Below, in pieces: positions 1-13,743 of a DNA stretch of 64,000 nt; the stretch's first letter is position 1; each line of letters starts with the position of its first letter. A model generated the notes under the pieces. The model saw only the letters and a list, made by a program, of their open reading frames with translations, searched no databases and was not told the DNA's origin. This DNA is from Amoebophrya sp. A120 (lineage: Eukaryota; Sar; Dinophyceae; Syndiniales; Amoebophryaceae): assembly GCA_905178155.1 (NCBI GenBank), contig CAJINV010000004.1, positions 10,337,655 to 10,401,654 of the forward strand, read 5' to 3'. Position numbers and translations under genes: made by a program.

Positions 1-1376
1 CCTCCCTCTGTTCACGAAGAGGCCGGCAGAGGGCGCCACCATCCGCCGTCTCTGTCTTGGAGGGTGCGCGCGAGGGAAGCAGGCGGGGGCGCAACAGATT
101 GCCTGCGGGCTAACACGGGGGGCGCCGTTGTTGTCCGGGGGTGCTGGGGGAGGGTGGTGGGCCCCTGCGCCTGGAGGGCAATGAGCGCCCCGCCCCGGCG
201 CCCGTCCTCCATCCACGCGCGCGGCAGGGGCCCCAACGCGCCCTCGTTCTGCAAGGCTGCGCGCGGAAGAAGGGCGGGGGGGGCACCAAGGCGCACAGGG
301 GCGGGGCACACAGGCAGGCGGCGCGAACGGGCCACACCGCAAACGCGCGGGCGGGGCGTCACGCTGCCGCCAGCGCCTCGCATGGCGCGGCCTGTTCCCC
401 CGTCCACTGGCGGCCGCCCGCTGCCGCGCTTTGCGTTGTTGCTTGGGCCTAAGGCTTGCCGCCACGCAAACGCGCGCCCAGTGCGGGCGGGGCCCTCGCG
501 CTCGCACGACGACGGGAACCACGAGCGCCATGGCGCTCCGCCTTCGTTCTTTCAGCAAGACGCGGCGCAGATGCCTGGCCCCGCCCTGCATCAAAAATTT
601 TTTCCCTTGCCCCTCTGGCGTTTTTCTTTCCCCCCCGTCCACTCGTTCACCCCCCCACTGCGCGACATAAGTTGCGGCCTTGTATGCAGATACGCCACCG
701 CATCAGCTTCGTCGCAAAACATGTGTAGTAGCAGCTACACCGTTTTTTTTTCCACAAAAGCCGTTCTTGCCCGAAGATAAGTTCACTACTTAGACTTACT
801 TGCTGCTGCAAATAACAAGCATAACGGTAACTCTGCATTTCGCTGTGCAATAAAGCATAAAGAAACCACTACCTGTTTTTTATTCCCTGTAAGAGCTCCA
901 GCTCGTCTTATCGGCTCTCTATACGACGTTCTTGTAGTTTTTCCTATATCATAAATCAATAACGCGAAACAGAAACATAAAGTAAGAGAAGAAACGTAGA
1001 AAAAAACTTCCCATGCAGCGCCGGATCAGAAACCCGATACAGGTCTGGAGCCGCGGCGCTGCAATCAAACTAGTACTAGAGCTTTATTTTCGTGTATCCA
1101 TCAAATTATGCAAGAATGAGTTCCTAAGGAACTGTTATAAAAAATCGGTCTTACGCAGTGAGTACTTTAGTTCTTTAGTGCTTTTTGCGTTCATAAGGAA
1201 GATAATCAAAAAGAACGAGAACAAGCGAAACCAAACGTCCTTCCTTGATGCCGAAATGCAACATCAAATGAGAAACAGTCATATTTTTTATCGTTATGTC
1301 GATTGTACAACGGTCCAGTGCCCCTTGTTCCTGGACGCACGTAAAGCCAAGCACTGCCAGGAGCGTCTCTGGTGGG
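1..1376. other. No supported gene; GC-rich block then AT-rich block
   Basis: Bases 1-660 are very GC-rich with G and C runs. From about 780 the sequence turns AT-rich. Long open frames exist on both strands in the GC-rich part but are low-complexity, overlap each other and show no domain, so they look like compositional ORFs. The 780-1376 part may be the 3' flank of the minus-strand gene that stops at 1377. Confidence 0.5.
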
Positions 1377-4300
1377 TTACGCGGAGTTACAACTATCAGC
1401 CGCACCCTCTCTGTCTCCATCCACTCGCACGCCGTCGCTCCCGAGGCAGACCGGCCGACCAGACGGGCTAATCGTCAGTGCTGTGGACGCCCGGAGCGGG
1501 TCCTCGTCTTCGGGGCTGAGCGACTGTTCGTCCGCAGCAGTTTTTATTGCGGTGTCGGCGCAGAAGGGTTTATTTTCGTGTGGAGTTGTTGTAATTCTTT
1601 GTTCGGACGAGGACCGCCCGTGAGAAGGGAGATCAAATTTATTTGCCACCTTCCCTCCTGGTCCCGGCGTCTGCTCGGCAACGTCTTCGTAACGGTAACG
1701 CCCCGAGTCGTAGTTGTTGTCCTCGAAGAAGAAATCGTCTTCGAACCCGTGCGCGGCACCTCCTGGCACGACGTAATTGTGCTTGGTCTGCAGCGAATTT
1801 TCCCCTCGAACCGGTACGAAGCCATGAGCGCCGTCCCGTATGTCGTGCAGGTCTCGGTCTTCCGCCACCACCCGGGGAGGCGTGCCCGCGACGTTCTGCG
1901 GGGGTAAAACGAGTTCCGGAATGCGGCTGTTACGGGGCTGGAATTTTTTGTCGTTGAGATGAGTTCGCGACGACAAAACGGGGGAGTAATCCACACTGTC
2001 CAAAGGGGAAAAGCTTTTCGCCACTGGAGGGTCTGTGCTCAGGCTGCGCTTGCCGGTGTGAAGAGAACTAGCACCGGATTGCGCGGCCGAGCGACGCAGA
2101 GAATCGGCGATCTGTATGTAGTTTTTGCGGAAGGGAGTTGACCTATTGAGTCGGATCTCGATCTGAATCTGATCATCTGTGACACAGTATGCATGACATA
2201 TATCGTTCGCTGCGTTGCCTTAACAACTTCAGCGAGTAACTCTACAAAGAAACACTGTACTGTGAGGTAAGACGGCAGCTTCATCGGCGAACGCATTGGA
2301 GAGACACTTTGCCGCAAATCTGTCGTGCTCGTTTTGCATAGCGAGTACCGCATCTGTAGGTTGCGCGGCGCGATCGACGAAGACACAACCTGCATTGAAA
2401 AAAAGGTGTTTGTAATTCTTGCAATTGCATGCAAGAAAGGTGAATGTGGATGTGCATCACAGCAATATACAGCTAAATCTTTCTGATAAGTACTGTGACT
2501 GCAGTGTCTGAGTCTGAGAAGAGTATCGTCCTGTACCGCATCCACACTGCCTGGCACAGCTCCGCCGGCAGCTACATTTCCCGTCCCGACCGCCGCCGGC
2601 TGCAAACGACTGCTCGCAGACAGCACACCCTTTTTCGACTTTGGTACGTAGTTGCTGTAGCTGTTTTGCACGGTCTTCGTCGGTCCGCGGGAGGTCTTAT
2701 TCTTGGTGTTGCGCGTCTTGTATAGCGGCGGTGACACGTCAAGCGTGAAATCAGGCTCTGCGCTGCCCTTGAGGTCTGCGTTGCTGCCGTTGGCCTGTCT
2801 TCGTTTTTGTGTTTCGAAAAATGTACACCGTATCAAATGCCTTGCGTTCTTTCGCTGGGGAATCTATCATCGGTCATGCAGTTGCAGGGGAAATAATCAA
2901 CATAAAACGGAAAGAGCACTCCCAAGTTCGTATACATCAGTTCCGAAGGCAAACGCCGGCAGAGGAGAGGATCGCGACGGCGTCAACATGCAAGGATCCT
3001 CGACGCTCGTGGTCGAAACTCCTGCATTCAGTGTCTGTAAAGAACCCAGAAAACTGCTGTCGCACATGGAGATGCAATCCTGCTCCGGAATAATGCTCGA
3101 AGGAACAACTCCAGATTGAGATTCTTGTCTCGCAGAGTCTCCAGCCGTGTCAGGCTTGTCTATTTTCCTCGCCTCATTTGATACAGAAATGACACTGGGT
3201 GACGCAACAAGCGTCAAAATCGTCGTGTCACTGGAGGAACAGGTAGTATGGCCTGCCGGACGCCTGTGCCGGTGCGCGTGCGACGACGTACGAGCAGTCT
3301 TTTGCTTCCTTTATGAGCTGCAAAAGTATCGTACTCGTATAAATGCATTACAAATTTCCTCAGCGTGACAAATAAAATTTGTAATGCTCATTTACCTTAA
3401 GAGAAAGATTTGTAAATGCATGATTGCACTACGAGTACGATACTTTTGCACAGGATATCCTTTGTGCGACGTTGATCTCCTGCTCCCGCTTCGCCTCTGC
3501 TTCGGACGCTTCCAGCCGCTTTGTCAGGAGAGGTACTAAATTCGGGGCGGGCGGCTCCTCGTCACCAGCACAGAATTGGACAGTAATAGTCGGGGGCTCC
3601 ACCAGCGGAGCGACTTTATTGTTTTCCTGGTCTTCCTTCCTTTCCAACTCCGCCGGCTCTACTTGTGCGCCTACAACAGGTCGAACCGCCGACGCCACCG
3701 GAACATCGTCACTCATCGTGCTTGTAGAAGAAGTAGCGTCAGTTATTTGCTTCATCGGTGCCGCGCTCTTCGCAGGAGTTGGCAAGCGGACCATCTCAAG
3801 AACACGCGGCGCCGGGCTCGCCGAATCTTCACAGGATGCTTGTTCGTCCAAGGTTGGCGTTGGAGCGCCGTTGCCCACCGCCACCTGCTGCACCATGCCT
3901 TCGAGACTGTCTTCTACCGGTGCTGTAGCGCGGCTGTCATTTACAATATCCACGTGTTGAAGATGAGCGCAGAACGCGGGTAGTTCTCCTGTTTGCTCTA
4001 GTCCTGCGTCCACGGAGAGTGGCAGAGATTCCTCGTTGCAGACGATCAGATCTGGGTCGAGGGTCGCGGTGATACCATCATCAAGCTCGAGCACTTCCAG
4101 TTCCTGCGTCACTTCCGCCAGCTCCACCACGCGCGTCGTCTCGACTGGTGCGGACTCCACTTCATCACCGTCAACAGCGGCTAGTGCGACGTTCTCGCCG
4201 TCCAGAACTCTGGATCGTCGCGTTGTGGGCGCTCCTTCTACTAGCAGTAACTCCTCAACATGATCAACATCTGTATCAACAACTTCCTGGACTGTCAAGA

Positions 4301-7300
4301 CAAACTCCTGCTCCGATAAAGCTCGGGATGTGTTACTACGATCCGTCTCGAGAAGTACCATCTCGTCGGCGGAGCAACTGGTGGGCGCATGACTAATCTC
4401 CTCGACATTAATGGCCCCCTCGTGCGCCTCCGTTAGTTTTGTGTCATTCGTGCTGCCTTGCAAGCAGTTGCAGAGAGACGAATCTTCGACGAGCGCACCG
4501 TCGACGGGCGGGCTGGTGCCTGGTTTGGGAATAAAAATTGGCGTCCGCTGTAAATGCAGAGAAAAGGCGGTCTACAGAGCTCTGTATACAATTTCATTTC
4601 TTGAAGATGATGCTGCATTCCTGCGCAACAACAGAAAAGCGACATGGATGCGACTGTGGAAGGTCGTCGGGTAAGTACTTACTAAACATGTGTCTCCGGT
4701 TGATTCAATTTTGGACCCCCATACATCAAGGTTCTATACATGTGTAAGCAGCGGCAACAGCTGAGGAAGTTCCGTTGCTTTTCTTGTTCTCCGTCACCAC
4801 TTCTATTTCGCCAGCCTCCCCGGCCGCGGCCACGGGAGACAAAGCCCGGTCCTCGTTGGTTTTATTTCCTTGAGCGACAGCTCCTCCCGTAGCAGGCGGC
4901 GTGCACGGAGTCATGTCTGCTTCGTCGTCGTGCAAGAGCACCAGATCCTCGTCCGACCGGTCTAGGCTACTGCTAGTCAACTCGACGGATTGTCGACGGA
5001 TCTGCTGGTGATGCGGTTCCTCCTCCCCCTCGTCCGCGCTAGAGGAGCTGCTGCAGGAAGACTGCGGCGTGGTATACAGCAGAGCATTGTTCACCGGCGA
5101 GGAGTTGGCCACCGTGCTGGGCGTCACACGGTGATGCGACTGCGGGTCGACGAGAAGATCGGTTTCTTCAGAGCAAACACCCTTGTTCGAAGCGGATTTC
5201 ATCTCGACCAAGTCGCGTTCCTGGGCTTTGTCGTCCTCCTCTTCGCGTGGACGAGATGGAAGAACAGCTGCTGGTGAGGTCACAGTAGTAGACGCTGGGG
5301 ATTTGGTATCTGCTGACGCATCAGCACGCACCTGGTGTCTTTCCACTGATCGCGCTAGCGTGAGGCTACTTTTCTCGCCACTGGCACTGTCTGCTGCCGG
5401 CGTGCGCTCTTCATTTGTTCTACTTCCATGGTCATGATGTGCAGCTGCACCACAGTTCATCTTGCCGGCTTCCTCAGAAAGAACTTTCCTCGAACATGGT
5501 GGAGCAGCTCCTGCGGCACCTGTTCTTGCATCATCGGCTCCACCTGAAGATACTACGTCATCGTCGGGGGATACAGGTTTGTTCTCCACTTCTTTCTCCT
5601 TCTTCTTTGTGTCTGCTTTTCTCGTTGTACTTCGACTTGTGGACGGTTCATCTGCATCTTCGACGTGTTCCCCGAGCGAGATCTCTTCTTCGTCCAGTTT
5701 CTTTTTCATCATCAGAGTCGCTTTGTAGTGCTTCCGGGCGCTGTGCAGAAACGAAAAATCCGACAGCGACCCACTCGCCCTTTTCAAATCCACGTCGAAA
5801 ATTTTGTCGGTCAAGCAGTACAATAAGCGGTCCCCGAGAATGTCGATTCTTTCGATGTGGTTGCGACTCAAGACGACCGGATCCCCGTTATCCTGAGTAA
5901 AAACATCCCCACACCAGAGTCAAGATGGGGATTTTGCAACACAAACCTAGAACTTTTGGGGGTCACGCATCACAAGTCGCAGTCCGTAGTGTAGTGCAGG
6001 TTCGCAAGGCCAGCTGCATCAGAAATCCATCTGCTTATCCTGTTTACAGCATTACAAATTCCAAAACACGACTAAAAATGCCTCTCCTGGCGATGCGCAT
6101 TACAAATGTTCCTGTCATTGCAAATCTGCATGACAACTCTGGTGTGGGGACGTTTTTACTCAGGATACCCGTCGTCGCTCGAAAAGTCGTCGTCATCGAC
6201 AAAATTTTGACCCCCGCCGACCTCGTCCTGATACTTGACCATCGAGCCGTTCGTGCCGGATTGGTTTGAGGAGACAAATGACCGGTGCGTGTTCAGCTTG
6301 TTACTTTCAATCGCAGTAGAACCACTGCTATTTCTTCCATTATCAAACCCCGCCGCGTCCAGGTCCTGTAGCGCAGCGGCGCTGGAGGCATCTTCGGAGG
6401 ACGATGCTGCTGCCTGCGACTGTCGCCGAATTCCTCCGCTGTTTCTTGGATGCACAATCTGCTGCTCGCCGTAGACTTCGTTGCGAATGTAGAGGTGCGA
6501 GCCCTCTTCGTAGTGGCAAGAAGAGTACATGCAATTACCCGCCGACGTGCTGGTTTTCACCTTGGTCCCGTGCAAGTAGGCGCTGCGCGAGGGGCTCGCG
6601 GCATGCGGCGTGGAGGACTGATGTTCCACCTGCGACGGAGTTTGCTGGTTTCTCGTGGTGTCCTCATCCCCTGCGGTTGGCGATGGTTGTGGTTCTCGTA
6701 GTTCTGCAGTAACAACACCTTCCACACGATTCTCTACCTCCGGCCGGCCCAAATTTTTTGGCACTGCATCTTTCGGCTGCGGCGTATCCGGAGCGACGAC
6801 CTCGGCGAGAACGATCTTTATTTCCTTTTCGGCCCCGTTCGGACAGGATTCGGCAGAAGCAAACGCAGCGTGGTTGTTCATGTTCTTCTCTCCTGCGCGA
6901 TTCGCCTTCGGCTCTGCCGCTTCTTGCTCGGGACTCAGCAGCTGGCCCTCGTCCGGGCTCCGCAGTTCCTCGGGAGACGGAGAAAGCCCGTGCTGCGGCA
7001 CGAGGGTCATCATCTCGCCCGTGGGGCCGCGAAGGTCCGGAGAGAGCGTGCAGTAGTGATCATTTTCGTCCGCCGGCGAAACGGGCGAACACTGCCGCGG
7101 CAGGTCATGCTGCTCGGCGGCAATGTCGTCGTGCGCAAGAACCGCGGGGTTTGGTGGAACGTGGATGTGCTGGTGATCCTGTTTGAGAGATGAGAGGACC
7201 TCGCTTTGTTCCGCTTCACAGGCCGAAGGAACTGCGGGGGGTCCAATGGCATGCTGCGCATCAGGACCTCGACCTGGCGCAGTAGTTTGATGAGGTTCAT

Positions 7301-10300
7301 TGTCATTGTCTTCATCCTTGCCATCGCCCGCAAGACAAACATCTTCGCAGCCATCAGCAGTTTCAACTTTCGCGGGCCGTGCAGCAAGATCCGTGGTCAG
7401 ATCGACTACATCAGCAGCAGCTGTATCAACGTCCACCCCTTCATCTTCAAAGGTCACACGGTCTGGCGACGGCGGGGTGATTTTGATTGTATCCCAGTTT
7501 TTCCCGCCTGTCATCCCACTTCCGACCACCTTGGGCGTGGGCAGCTGCCCCCGGTCGGTATCGCTGTTCGAGTTTTCGGATTCGTGCGACCCTTCCTCCA
7601 AAGTTTCCATTCTTTGGTAGCGACCGAGTCCCGGCGCGCGGAGCCCGAGATTCTTCAAGCCCCCGTAGTCGGACCGGAAGGGGAGGAAACTAGCGGTCGA
7701 ACAGCGGGTCCAATCTAGAATTTCGCCCGGGAGGTCTTCTGGAGCAGCAGCGTCCTCGTCTGTCGTTGCGCCACCAGGCTCGGAAACATTGCAAAGAGGC
7801 GCGTCGAGCTCGGGATGATGATTGTCGCTCTTGGACTCCTGCTCTGTCACGCACACAACGTCGCAGGGCGAAGGTGTGATCTCCATCTCGGCAATAAAGC
7901 TCCTTTCGTGTGGCAACAAAACCTGCTCTTTTGCTGGATCCGTTTCTGTTTGCGGCTCCTCTCCACCCCCGTGTCCGTTAACTACATAGTCCTCGTCGAT
8001 CATCACATCACTGGCAGTTTCAGCTTTCTCAACGTCATCGACGCACGGAAATGGAACAGAAGTGGACGGTAGGACTACCTCTTTGTCCGCATCATGAATG
8101 TCGACATCCGCGCTGCTACGGGGCTGACTGTGGGTGCTAAAGTGAAAATCAAGCTCAACCCCTCCTCCCGACAACACTTGGTCCTCCGCGTAGCGAGGGG
8201 TCCGGGAAGGATTCCTGCGCAGCATCTTTCCGGTCCGGGTTATGAAGATCTTTTGTCGCGACGGTTCTGCACCAGATGCCCTCTGCCCGTCTGTCGTGCC
8301 CGCTCCTTCTTCCTCCAGCAACGTGTCTATCTGGTGTTGGTCTTCGTTAATATTTGACGTGGACTCCCGGCTGTTTCTGTTGCTACTGCTCCGCTCAACG
8401 ACTCGAGCGGAACTGCCGGTGCTGGACGAGGTAGCAGCATGGCCATCGGAGGACTGGCCGACGCTCGGTCTGCTCGAGGCGGCACTGTAACCGGTACCCG
8501 AAGAATCTTCACTGGTATTTGTTGACCTTCGACGCACCATCTTGTTGGTTCCTGAGGACGACGATCCATTCGTCGCGGCCGAAAAAGGTCGTGCCTTTAA
8601 GTCTTCCGTTGTACTGGCCGTGGCAACTACATCGACGGATGATACAGTGGCATTCCCGGGTACCTCCATAGCGTTCACGGCAGGTCGGTCTTCGTCATGC
8701 GTCTTGCTTGCCCCGAAATTATCCAGTTTCGAAGCCACTGCGACAGAAGCCGCACCGCTCTGGCTTTTGCTTTTCCGGCCGCTCCTTTTCTTCGTCTTAG
8801 AACTACGAGAAGCGCGGTGGATTTTAGTGTCCACCTGGGTACTAGTCGTGCTGTTTTCCGCCAGAGCCCCCCTGTCCTGCGGCAAACACGGCAGCGTCGC
8901 AGCGCACTTGCTTCTCGACGATTTCGCCCTGCCGTCGCTGCTACTGGACGAGCTAGAGGAGCCACCTCCAGACGAGGACGACTGTGCAAATGGGCTCTCC
9001 AGGTCCCGCACGGATTCGGAGGTGACCGAGCGCTCACTACTCGCACAGGAAGAATTCGTGTCTGCATCGATGAGCTGCACAAAACCCGTGGTAGTGGAGG
9101 CACTTATGGGGTTCTCAAACGTTACATTCTCAACTGTTACATGAATTTGTCATGCAAAAACACCATCATCATCCTCACGATCAAGAAGCTGCTCCGCGTG
9201 ACAAGTTTGCGAAGGGCTAAGCCGCGCCTAAATCTGCGCCAAACTTGTAATGCAAAAGGCGCAATCTTCCTCCTTTCACTTTTGCCAGTCTTGCATTACA
9301 AATTCATGTAACAGTTGAGAATGTAACAATTGAGAGTCCCATAGCGCTGCTGCTTTCGTTCGAGCTCGTTCCGTCCTCCTCGCCAGACGAACGGCTTGCC
9401 GCGTAGGAATTTTGCGGCGGCGTGAAACAGCGCTGCTCGTGTAGTTGTTCCTCGTCATCTACATGTTCCTCGCAGGAGGAAGCAGACGGAGGGAAGCTAC
9501 GGGCAGCTGCTTCGACATTCCCAGCAGTGAATGCGCAGGAGGTGGTACTAGTACTACTTCCGGCCGAACGGTGGTGGTAGCTTTGTTCATCGTCTCTCTT
9601 GCTTTTTCGAGGAACACCCTCCGATGGTAGCAGGGGCTGGCGTCCTTCCTTGTTATCCTCATCGCGACTCCCCGAACCAGTCGCTTGTCCGCCAGCTGTA
9701 CTCGTCCTAGCACAGCCCGTGCTACTGCCTGCGCTGCAGCTGCTCGAAGATGAACTCGACGAAGCAGACGTTTTCCCCGAGAGGCCCACCTCGCACCCCT
9801 TGTAGTGGTGCCAGGAGGAGGAGACACTTCTTGTCAGAACTACATTCTGCTTGCTTTTCTTTCGCCCGGAAACAGAGCAAAAAGTGGTTATCGGCTCCAA
9901 ATGCAGCTCCTCCGCGGATTCCATGCGGTCGTTGAAGGTCGTAGAAGAAAGCCGAAGGGGTTGCGGGTGCTTTGGAGGACCCGCTCCACGTAGTTGTTCG
10001 TGGTGGTCTTTAGTCGTGCCGGCCTCTGAAGAAAAGGGGCCACAGCCTTGCGACCGGCGCAGGGAGGTGCTGGCGCAACCTTGTTCTTGCGCGTGCCCTT
10101 GTGGTCCTGCAAACAGTTCCTGCTGGGCGGCGCTCCGAATCGACGTAGTGCAAGAACTTCTAGACGCCTGCGATGTAGTATTTGAAGACCTGTGTCGTTG
10201 CAATAGTCTTTTCTCGTCGACGATATCCAGTGGCTCTAAATCTTTCCGCGCAATCAAGAACGATTCGGTCGAGCAGTGCCGTGGCAGATGCAGGGAGCGT

Positions 10301-13300
10301 TGCTGGCGCTGTACCGCTGGAGGAGCAAGTGCAACATCTCCAAGTCCGGCTGTTTTGTTTGCTTCGATGCTCTGCTGCAAGACAAGTGCTCCACGCGGTA
10401 TCAGTTTGGAGTGCCGCAGGTTCTCGTCCGCAGATGGCTCGTGCTTGTCGTGGCGCAGTTGAGAAGAACATGCTGCTGTTGCGGCCGCTGACGATTGCAC
10501 ATGTTGAGACGCTGTCGCTTCGGCAGGACAATGATCGGTCGAAAAACGAACGACAGAGCTGGGTCTCCCTGATATCCTCGGTTCGTCGACACAACTTGCG
10601 GGATCGCTACCAATCATTCCCGGCACAGCCACCTCTACTAGTGCCGCTCTTGTCGTGCTCACGCGTGGTTCGGTGCGGCGTGAAGTTGTAGACTGGTCCA
10701 ACAGCTGCAAGCAACTCTCGTCATTATTTCCCGTTGTACCATCGTCCAGTACCTCGTCAAAGTTCTGATCGCCCATCAGCGCATCGTATTCGGCAGCAGC
10801 GCCGGCAATGTCTGCCTCTGCGTAGCGGAAGTTATTGGAGCCGCAGCGGAGTAGTGGGAACCGAATCTCGTCGTGGCCGGGCAGGTTGGTCTCATCGACA
10901 TCAAGGATATCGTCCTGCTCCTCTTCTATGTGATTGTCGTGCGCCGCAGCAAGAACGCCTGCGGCAGCAGTGCCCCCAGAAGTCTCATCGTTCGTCGGTG
11001 CTGACGTCAGTCGCGGTTCTTTCACCTGTCCTTCGATTTGTTCGTGGTCTACCAGTGCGACCTGTTGGTTCTTTTTCGGCGTGCTGCTATCGGGACCACG
11101 GAGGTCGTTGGCAGCAACTTCGTCCTCGATGAAATCCACGTTTTCCAAAGCCAGCGAGTGCTTATCAACTGTAAAAGTGTCTGGGTCTGGAAACTTGTGA
11201 TGCTGGTTGGCGTATCATGAGGCGGCCACAAGTGCTGGCTCAGCATGACAAGTTTCTGAGCTTCGAGGTGTTGCCTATTCTGCATGACAAACTGCGTTTC
11301 TGCATGAATGAAAAACGGGGCTCTTGCGTAACGTGCATGACAGACTTTGGGGTCATGCTGGCAGAGCATGACAGACCTTCCATTCTTCCAGACCTAGACA
11401 TTTTTACAATCCATAGTGCTCCAAATCATGCAAAAACTCCTCTGTCGCGGTGAGATTCACGTTGGTGATTGTGTCCATCTCGGAACAAGGTAGAACTTGT
11501 GGCACGTGGACAGCTCCTTCTGCGGTATTTTTGCTTCTGCAGCTGCTCTGCTGTTGTACGAGCGATTCTACTTGTTTGCGAGGGGGCGTCGAGTATTCAT
11601 GTTGCTGCACGTCGATAGGTGTACTAGCTCCGGGAACAACAAGAGAATTTCTCTCGGCAGGCTCCCTCAGCCCTTCGACGTGCGAATGTCCATTCCTGCT
11701 GCCCCTGTGCGACTTCGTCTTCCCTCCCGCACTAGACGCTGATGACTCGGCGGAAATCCGGCTAAGCTCCGTTTCCAGCAGAGCGATGCTGCTGTGCTCC
11801 TTATCAAATGCAAAAGTGTCTGGGTCTGCAAGGTTGGAACCTGTGATGCTATTTTCGGACTCTAAAAAAATCTGTATTGCATGACCAGCAAGAGGAGTCT
11901 AGTTTGTGCTACGCGGGGAGGGCGTTTGTCATGCGAAGTAGGCATCAGGAAGCCGTCTAAAAATCTGTGATGTTAGGCCGTGCATTACAGACAACCTGGG
12001 TCATGCAAAACATGCATGAAAAATTTCAGAATCTTCCAGACCCAGACACTTTCGCATTTGATACTCCTGTGCGTCGTGCACTTTCAACGCAAAGCTGGCG
12101 TCTTCCTGCCACAGCTCGCTCGACGGACGGAGAAACTTCGCCAAACTCGCCACGGACGCGCTGTGCAGCGGCCGCTCCGTGCTGTTGACGCTCGACCCAC
12201 AGAGGGTCGGCGATTGCTCAGGATCGCTGTTGTACGCCTGTTGCGGTGACGCAAGCATGATGTTTTTACCCGTGAAGGAGGTCGAGACGGTCGCTGGGAG
12301 GGTGACACGCTCCTTCTTCAGCTCAGGGGCGGGAACCAGGCATCTGCGGAGGATTTCGTTTTTTTATTCTTTTCATGCTGATTTTCATTTTTTTTTTTCG
12401 TGGACGTGGAATAAAGATTTTTTCGTTCGATTGTGTTTTTCGATCATGTCGACCAAAAGAATTCATGTGAGTCGTAAAGACGACCCAAATTAATACAGCA
12501 AACTATCGTCCTTTTCATTGCGAAAAGTCTCGATCATATCGCGATCCAAAACGGCGCCGGGGGCTCTTCTGGGCGCCGGCGGTAGTAGCTGCCCATCAAG
12601 TAGCTCTGCTTCCGAAACCGGACCACTTTCTCCGCAACGGCGCGATTTTGGTGCCACAATTATCGGAGTCCTCATCGCGCTCCTTCTCGCTTTAATTCTC
12701 GTCCCGTGCTTGGGCACCCCGCATGCATCGCTTCCGTGGTCCTCTTCCTCTCCGGTGTTGTACTTATCCAGCATGGCCTCCATGTACTTGACAAACATGG
12801 ATGCCTGGTTCGCCAGCTGAGAGTCAATCTTCAACAGCATTTCCCTCACCCCATCGTCTTCGATCGACGTTGTACTGGCGGAGGCTCCTGCACAACTCGC
12901 ACTGCTGCTCGAGGAGGTGGAAGCGCAGCTGCTACGGTTCGCTGTACAACTGAAGGTGCTCTTTCTGTTCGACGTGAGAAACTGGGACTGCGATGTAGTT
13001 GTTGACTGATTGTTCTTAGAAGTAGTACTGATGTATCCCGATGTTGAAGACCCTGCTCGCGAGAAGAGGGCACTACTCCGCTGCCCTTGTCCGTCGTGTT
13101 CAAAATCTTCACTTCGATCGTCCGGCGACAGGTTATCCAAACAACTACGGTTGTAGGCCAACATCGTGTGATGCTTGTTCGGCACCCTCGCATCGGTGGG
13201 ATCAGCGGCCAGCACCCTGGCAGCTCTTTGTCGAAGATTTTTGCGCACTGACATCCGCGTGGGACTGAGAGCGGGGTCGTCCCCATCATGGCAGGTGGTG

Positions 13301-13743
13301 TCTTGGTCCTCGTGTCTTCTAGTACCTGCGAGGAAAGCGGGCGCACTTCTATCAGTACAGGAAGAACGGCCAACACCGCGCCGCTCACCTTCGTCGATGT
13401 CTTGCAACAGCGTCGGCAGGAGCATCACTTTCTTTTTCACTTCTCCTCCGGAAGATGGGCTAGTTGTAGAAGTTCTTGCACCACCAGCAGCTGCACCAGC
13501 AACTCCTACTTTCGTGGGCGACGCAATGCTCAGACTCCTCCTCGCAACCGCGGGCGCACGTGGGGGAGACCCAGACGAGGATATACTTATTGCCGTTGGC
13601 ATGGGGCTCGTCGTGCGGACACGGCGGCGAGAACTTGCAGTACTAGCCGAGGAAAATAAGCACTGGGATTGTCGAAGGTCGGCTTGGGAACAACCGGCAA
13701 CGCACGCCGCTCCACCGTCATCCCCCGGCAGTCGCTCCTGCAT
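1377..13743 (-). CDS. Large multi-exon gene, low-complexity protein of about 3,400 aa with five introners
   Basis: Product not recognised. Exons inferred 5' to 3' on the minus strand: 13743-12497, 12343-12064, 11801-11416, 11162-9344, 9104-6168, 5888-4740, 4456-3458, 3311-2936, 2794 to about 2470, about 2185 to 1377. Canonical GT-AG introns at 12344-12496 and 4457-4739 (and probably 2795-2935) join in frame. All five introners rejoin in frame when one target duplication is removed. The protein is rich in Ser, Thr, Ala, Glu and Asp with poly-Ser runs. The first exon has a short amphipathic helix (NQASMFVKYMEAMLDKYN). The 5888-4740 exon begins with an ordered-looking stretch (NHIERIDILGDRLLYCLTDK) before disordered acidic sequence. 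No signal peptide, membrane segment or catalytic motif is visible. The start is taken at ATG 13743 (MQERLPGDD); the frame stays open to 13956. The splice near 2470-2185 is unresolved. A 1,456-bp part of this gene is copied at 27118-28573. Confidence 0.7.
3312..3457. mobile_element. Introner, family B (146 bp)
   Basis: Terminal inverted repeats carry TGCAAAAGTATCGTACTCG and its complement. It is flanked by the direct repeat TCCTT (3307-3311 and 3458-3462). Dropping the element and one TCCTT joins VAQR to KQKTARTSS in one open frame on the minus strand. The inner sequence has TGTAATGC/GCATTACA-type 8-mers. Confidence 0.9.
5889..6167. mobile_element. Introner, family D (279 bp)
   Basis: Ends are TATCCTGAGTAAAAAC and its complement GTTTTTACTCAGGATA, followed inward by a second arm with CCCACACC. 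Target duplication is CCCGT (5884-5888, 6168-6172). Removal joins ...FSSDDG to DPVVLSRNHIE in frame. Without splicing the frame stops at TGAGTAA inside the element. Confidence 0.9.
8078..9533 (-). repeat. Source copy of a 1,456-bp segmental duplication
   Basis: The sequence recurs at 27118-28573 (offset exactly 19,040) with no difference that I can find. It spans the end of one exon, the whole family-E introner at 9105-9343 and the start of the next exon of the large minus-strand gene. Here both sides read through into gene-specific coding sequence, so this is the likely source copy. Confidence 0.9.
9105..9343. mobile_element. Introner, family E (239 bp)
   Basis: Long terminal inverted repeats of about 40 bp: TATGGGGTTCTCAAACGTTA on one side and its near-complement at the other, both containing TTACATTCTCAACTGTTACA. 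Flanks are GCACT and GCGCT (4 of 5 match). Splicing joins ...NESSSA to STTTGFVQLIDAD in frame. An identical copy lies at 28145-28383 and a diverged one at 56190-56428. Confidence 0.88.
11163..11415. mobile_element. Introner, family A (253 bp)
   Basis: Ends TATCAACTGTAAAAGTGTCT and ...CATTTTTACAATCCATA with the family core GTCTGGGTCTGGAA / TTCCAGACCTAGAC. Target duplication GTGCT (11158-11162, 11416-11420). Removal joins FLHDLEH to SLALENVDFIED in frame. Confidence 0.9.
11802..12063. mobile_element. Introner, family A (262 bp)
   Basis: Ends TATCAAATGCAAAAGTGTCT and ...GCATTTGATA around the GTCTGGGTCTG core. Target duplication CTCCT (11797-11801, 12064-12068). Removal joins ALKVHDAQE to HSSIALLETEL in frame. 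Confidence 0.9.

Noticed and set aside
64-780. Plus-strand 238-codon open frame in the GC-rich start
   Set aside because: Low-complexity, overlaps equally long frames on the minus strand, no domain. It looks like a by-product of high GC.
8542-9144. Plus-strand 200-aa frame that also occurs identically at 27582-28184
   Set aside because: Conservation between the two sites comes from the 1,456-bp DNA duplication; the minus-strand frame is the one continuous with neighbouring exons.
9105-9343. Peptides encoded by introner ends (for example CKSVWVWK, IVTFSTVT) as protein motifs
   Set aside because: They arise only from read-through into the TIRs and are the same in unrelated genes.
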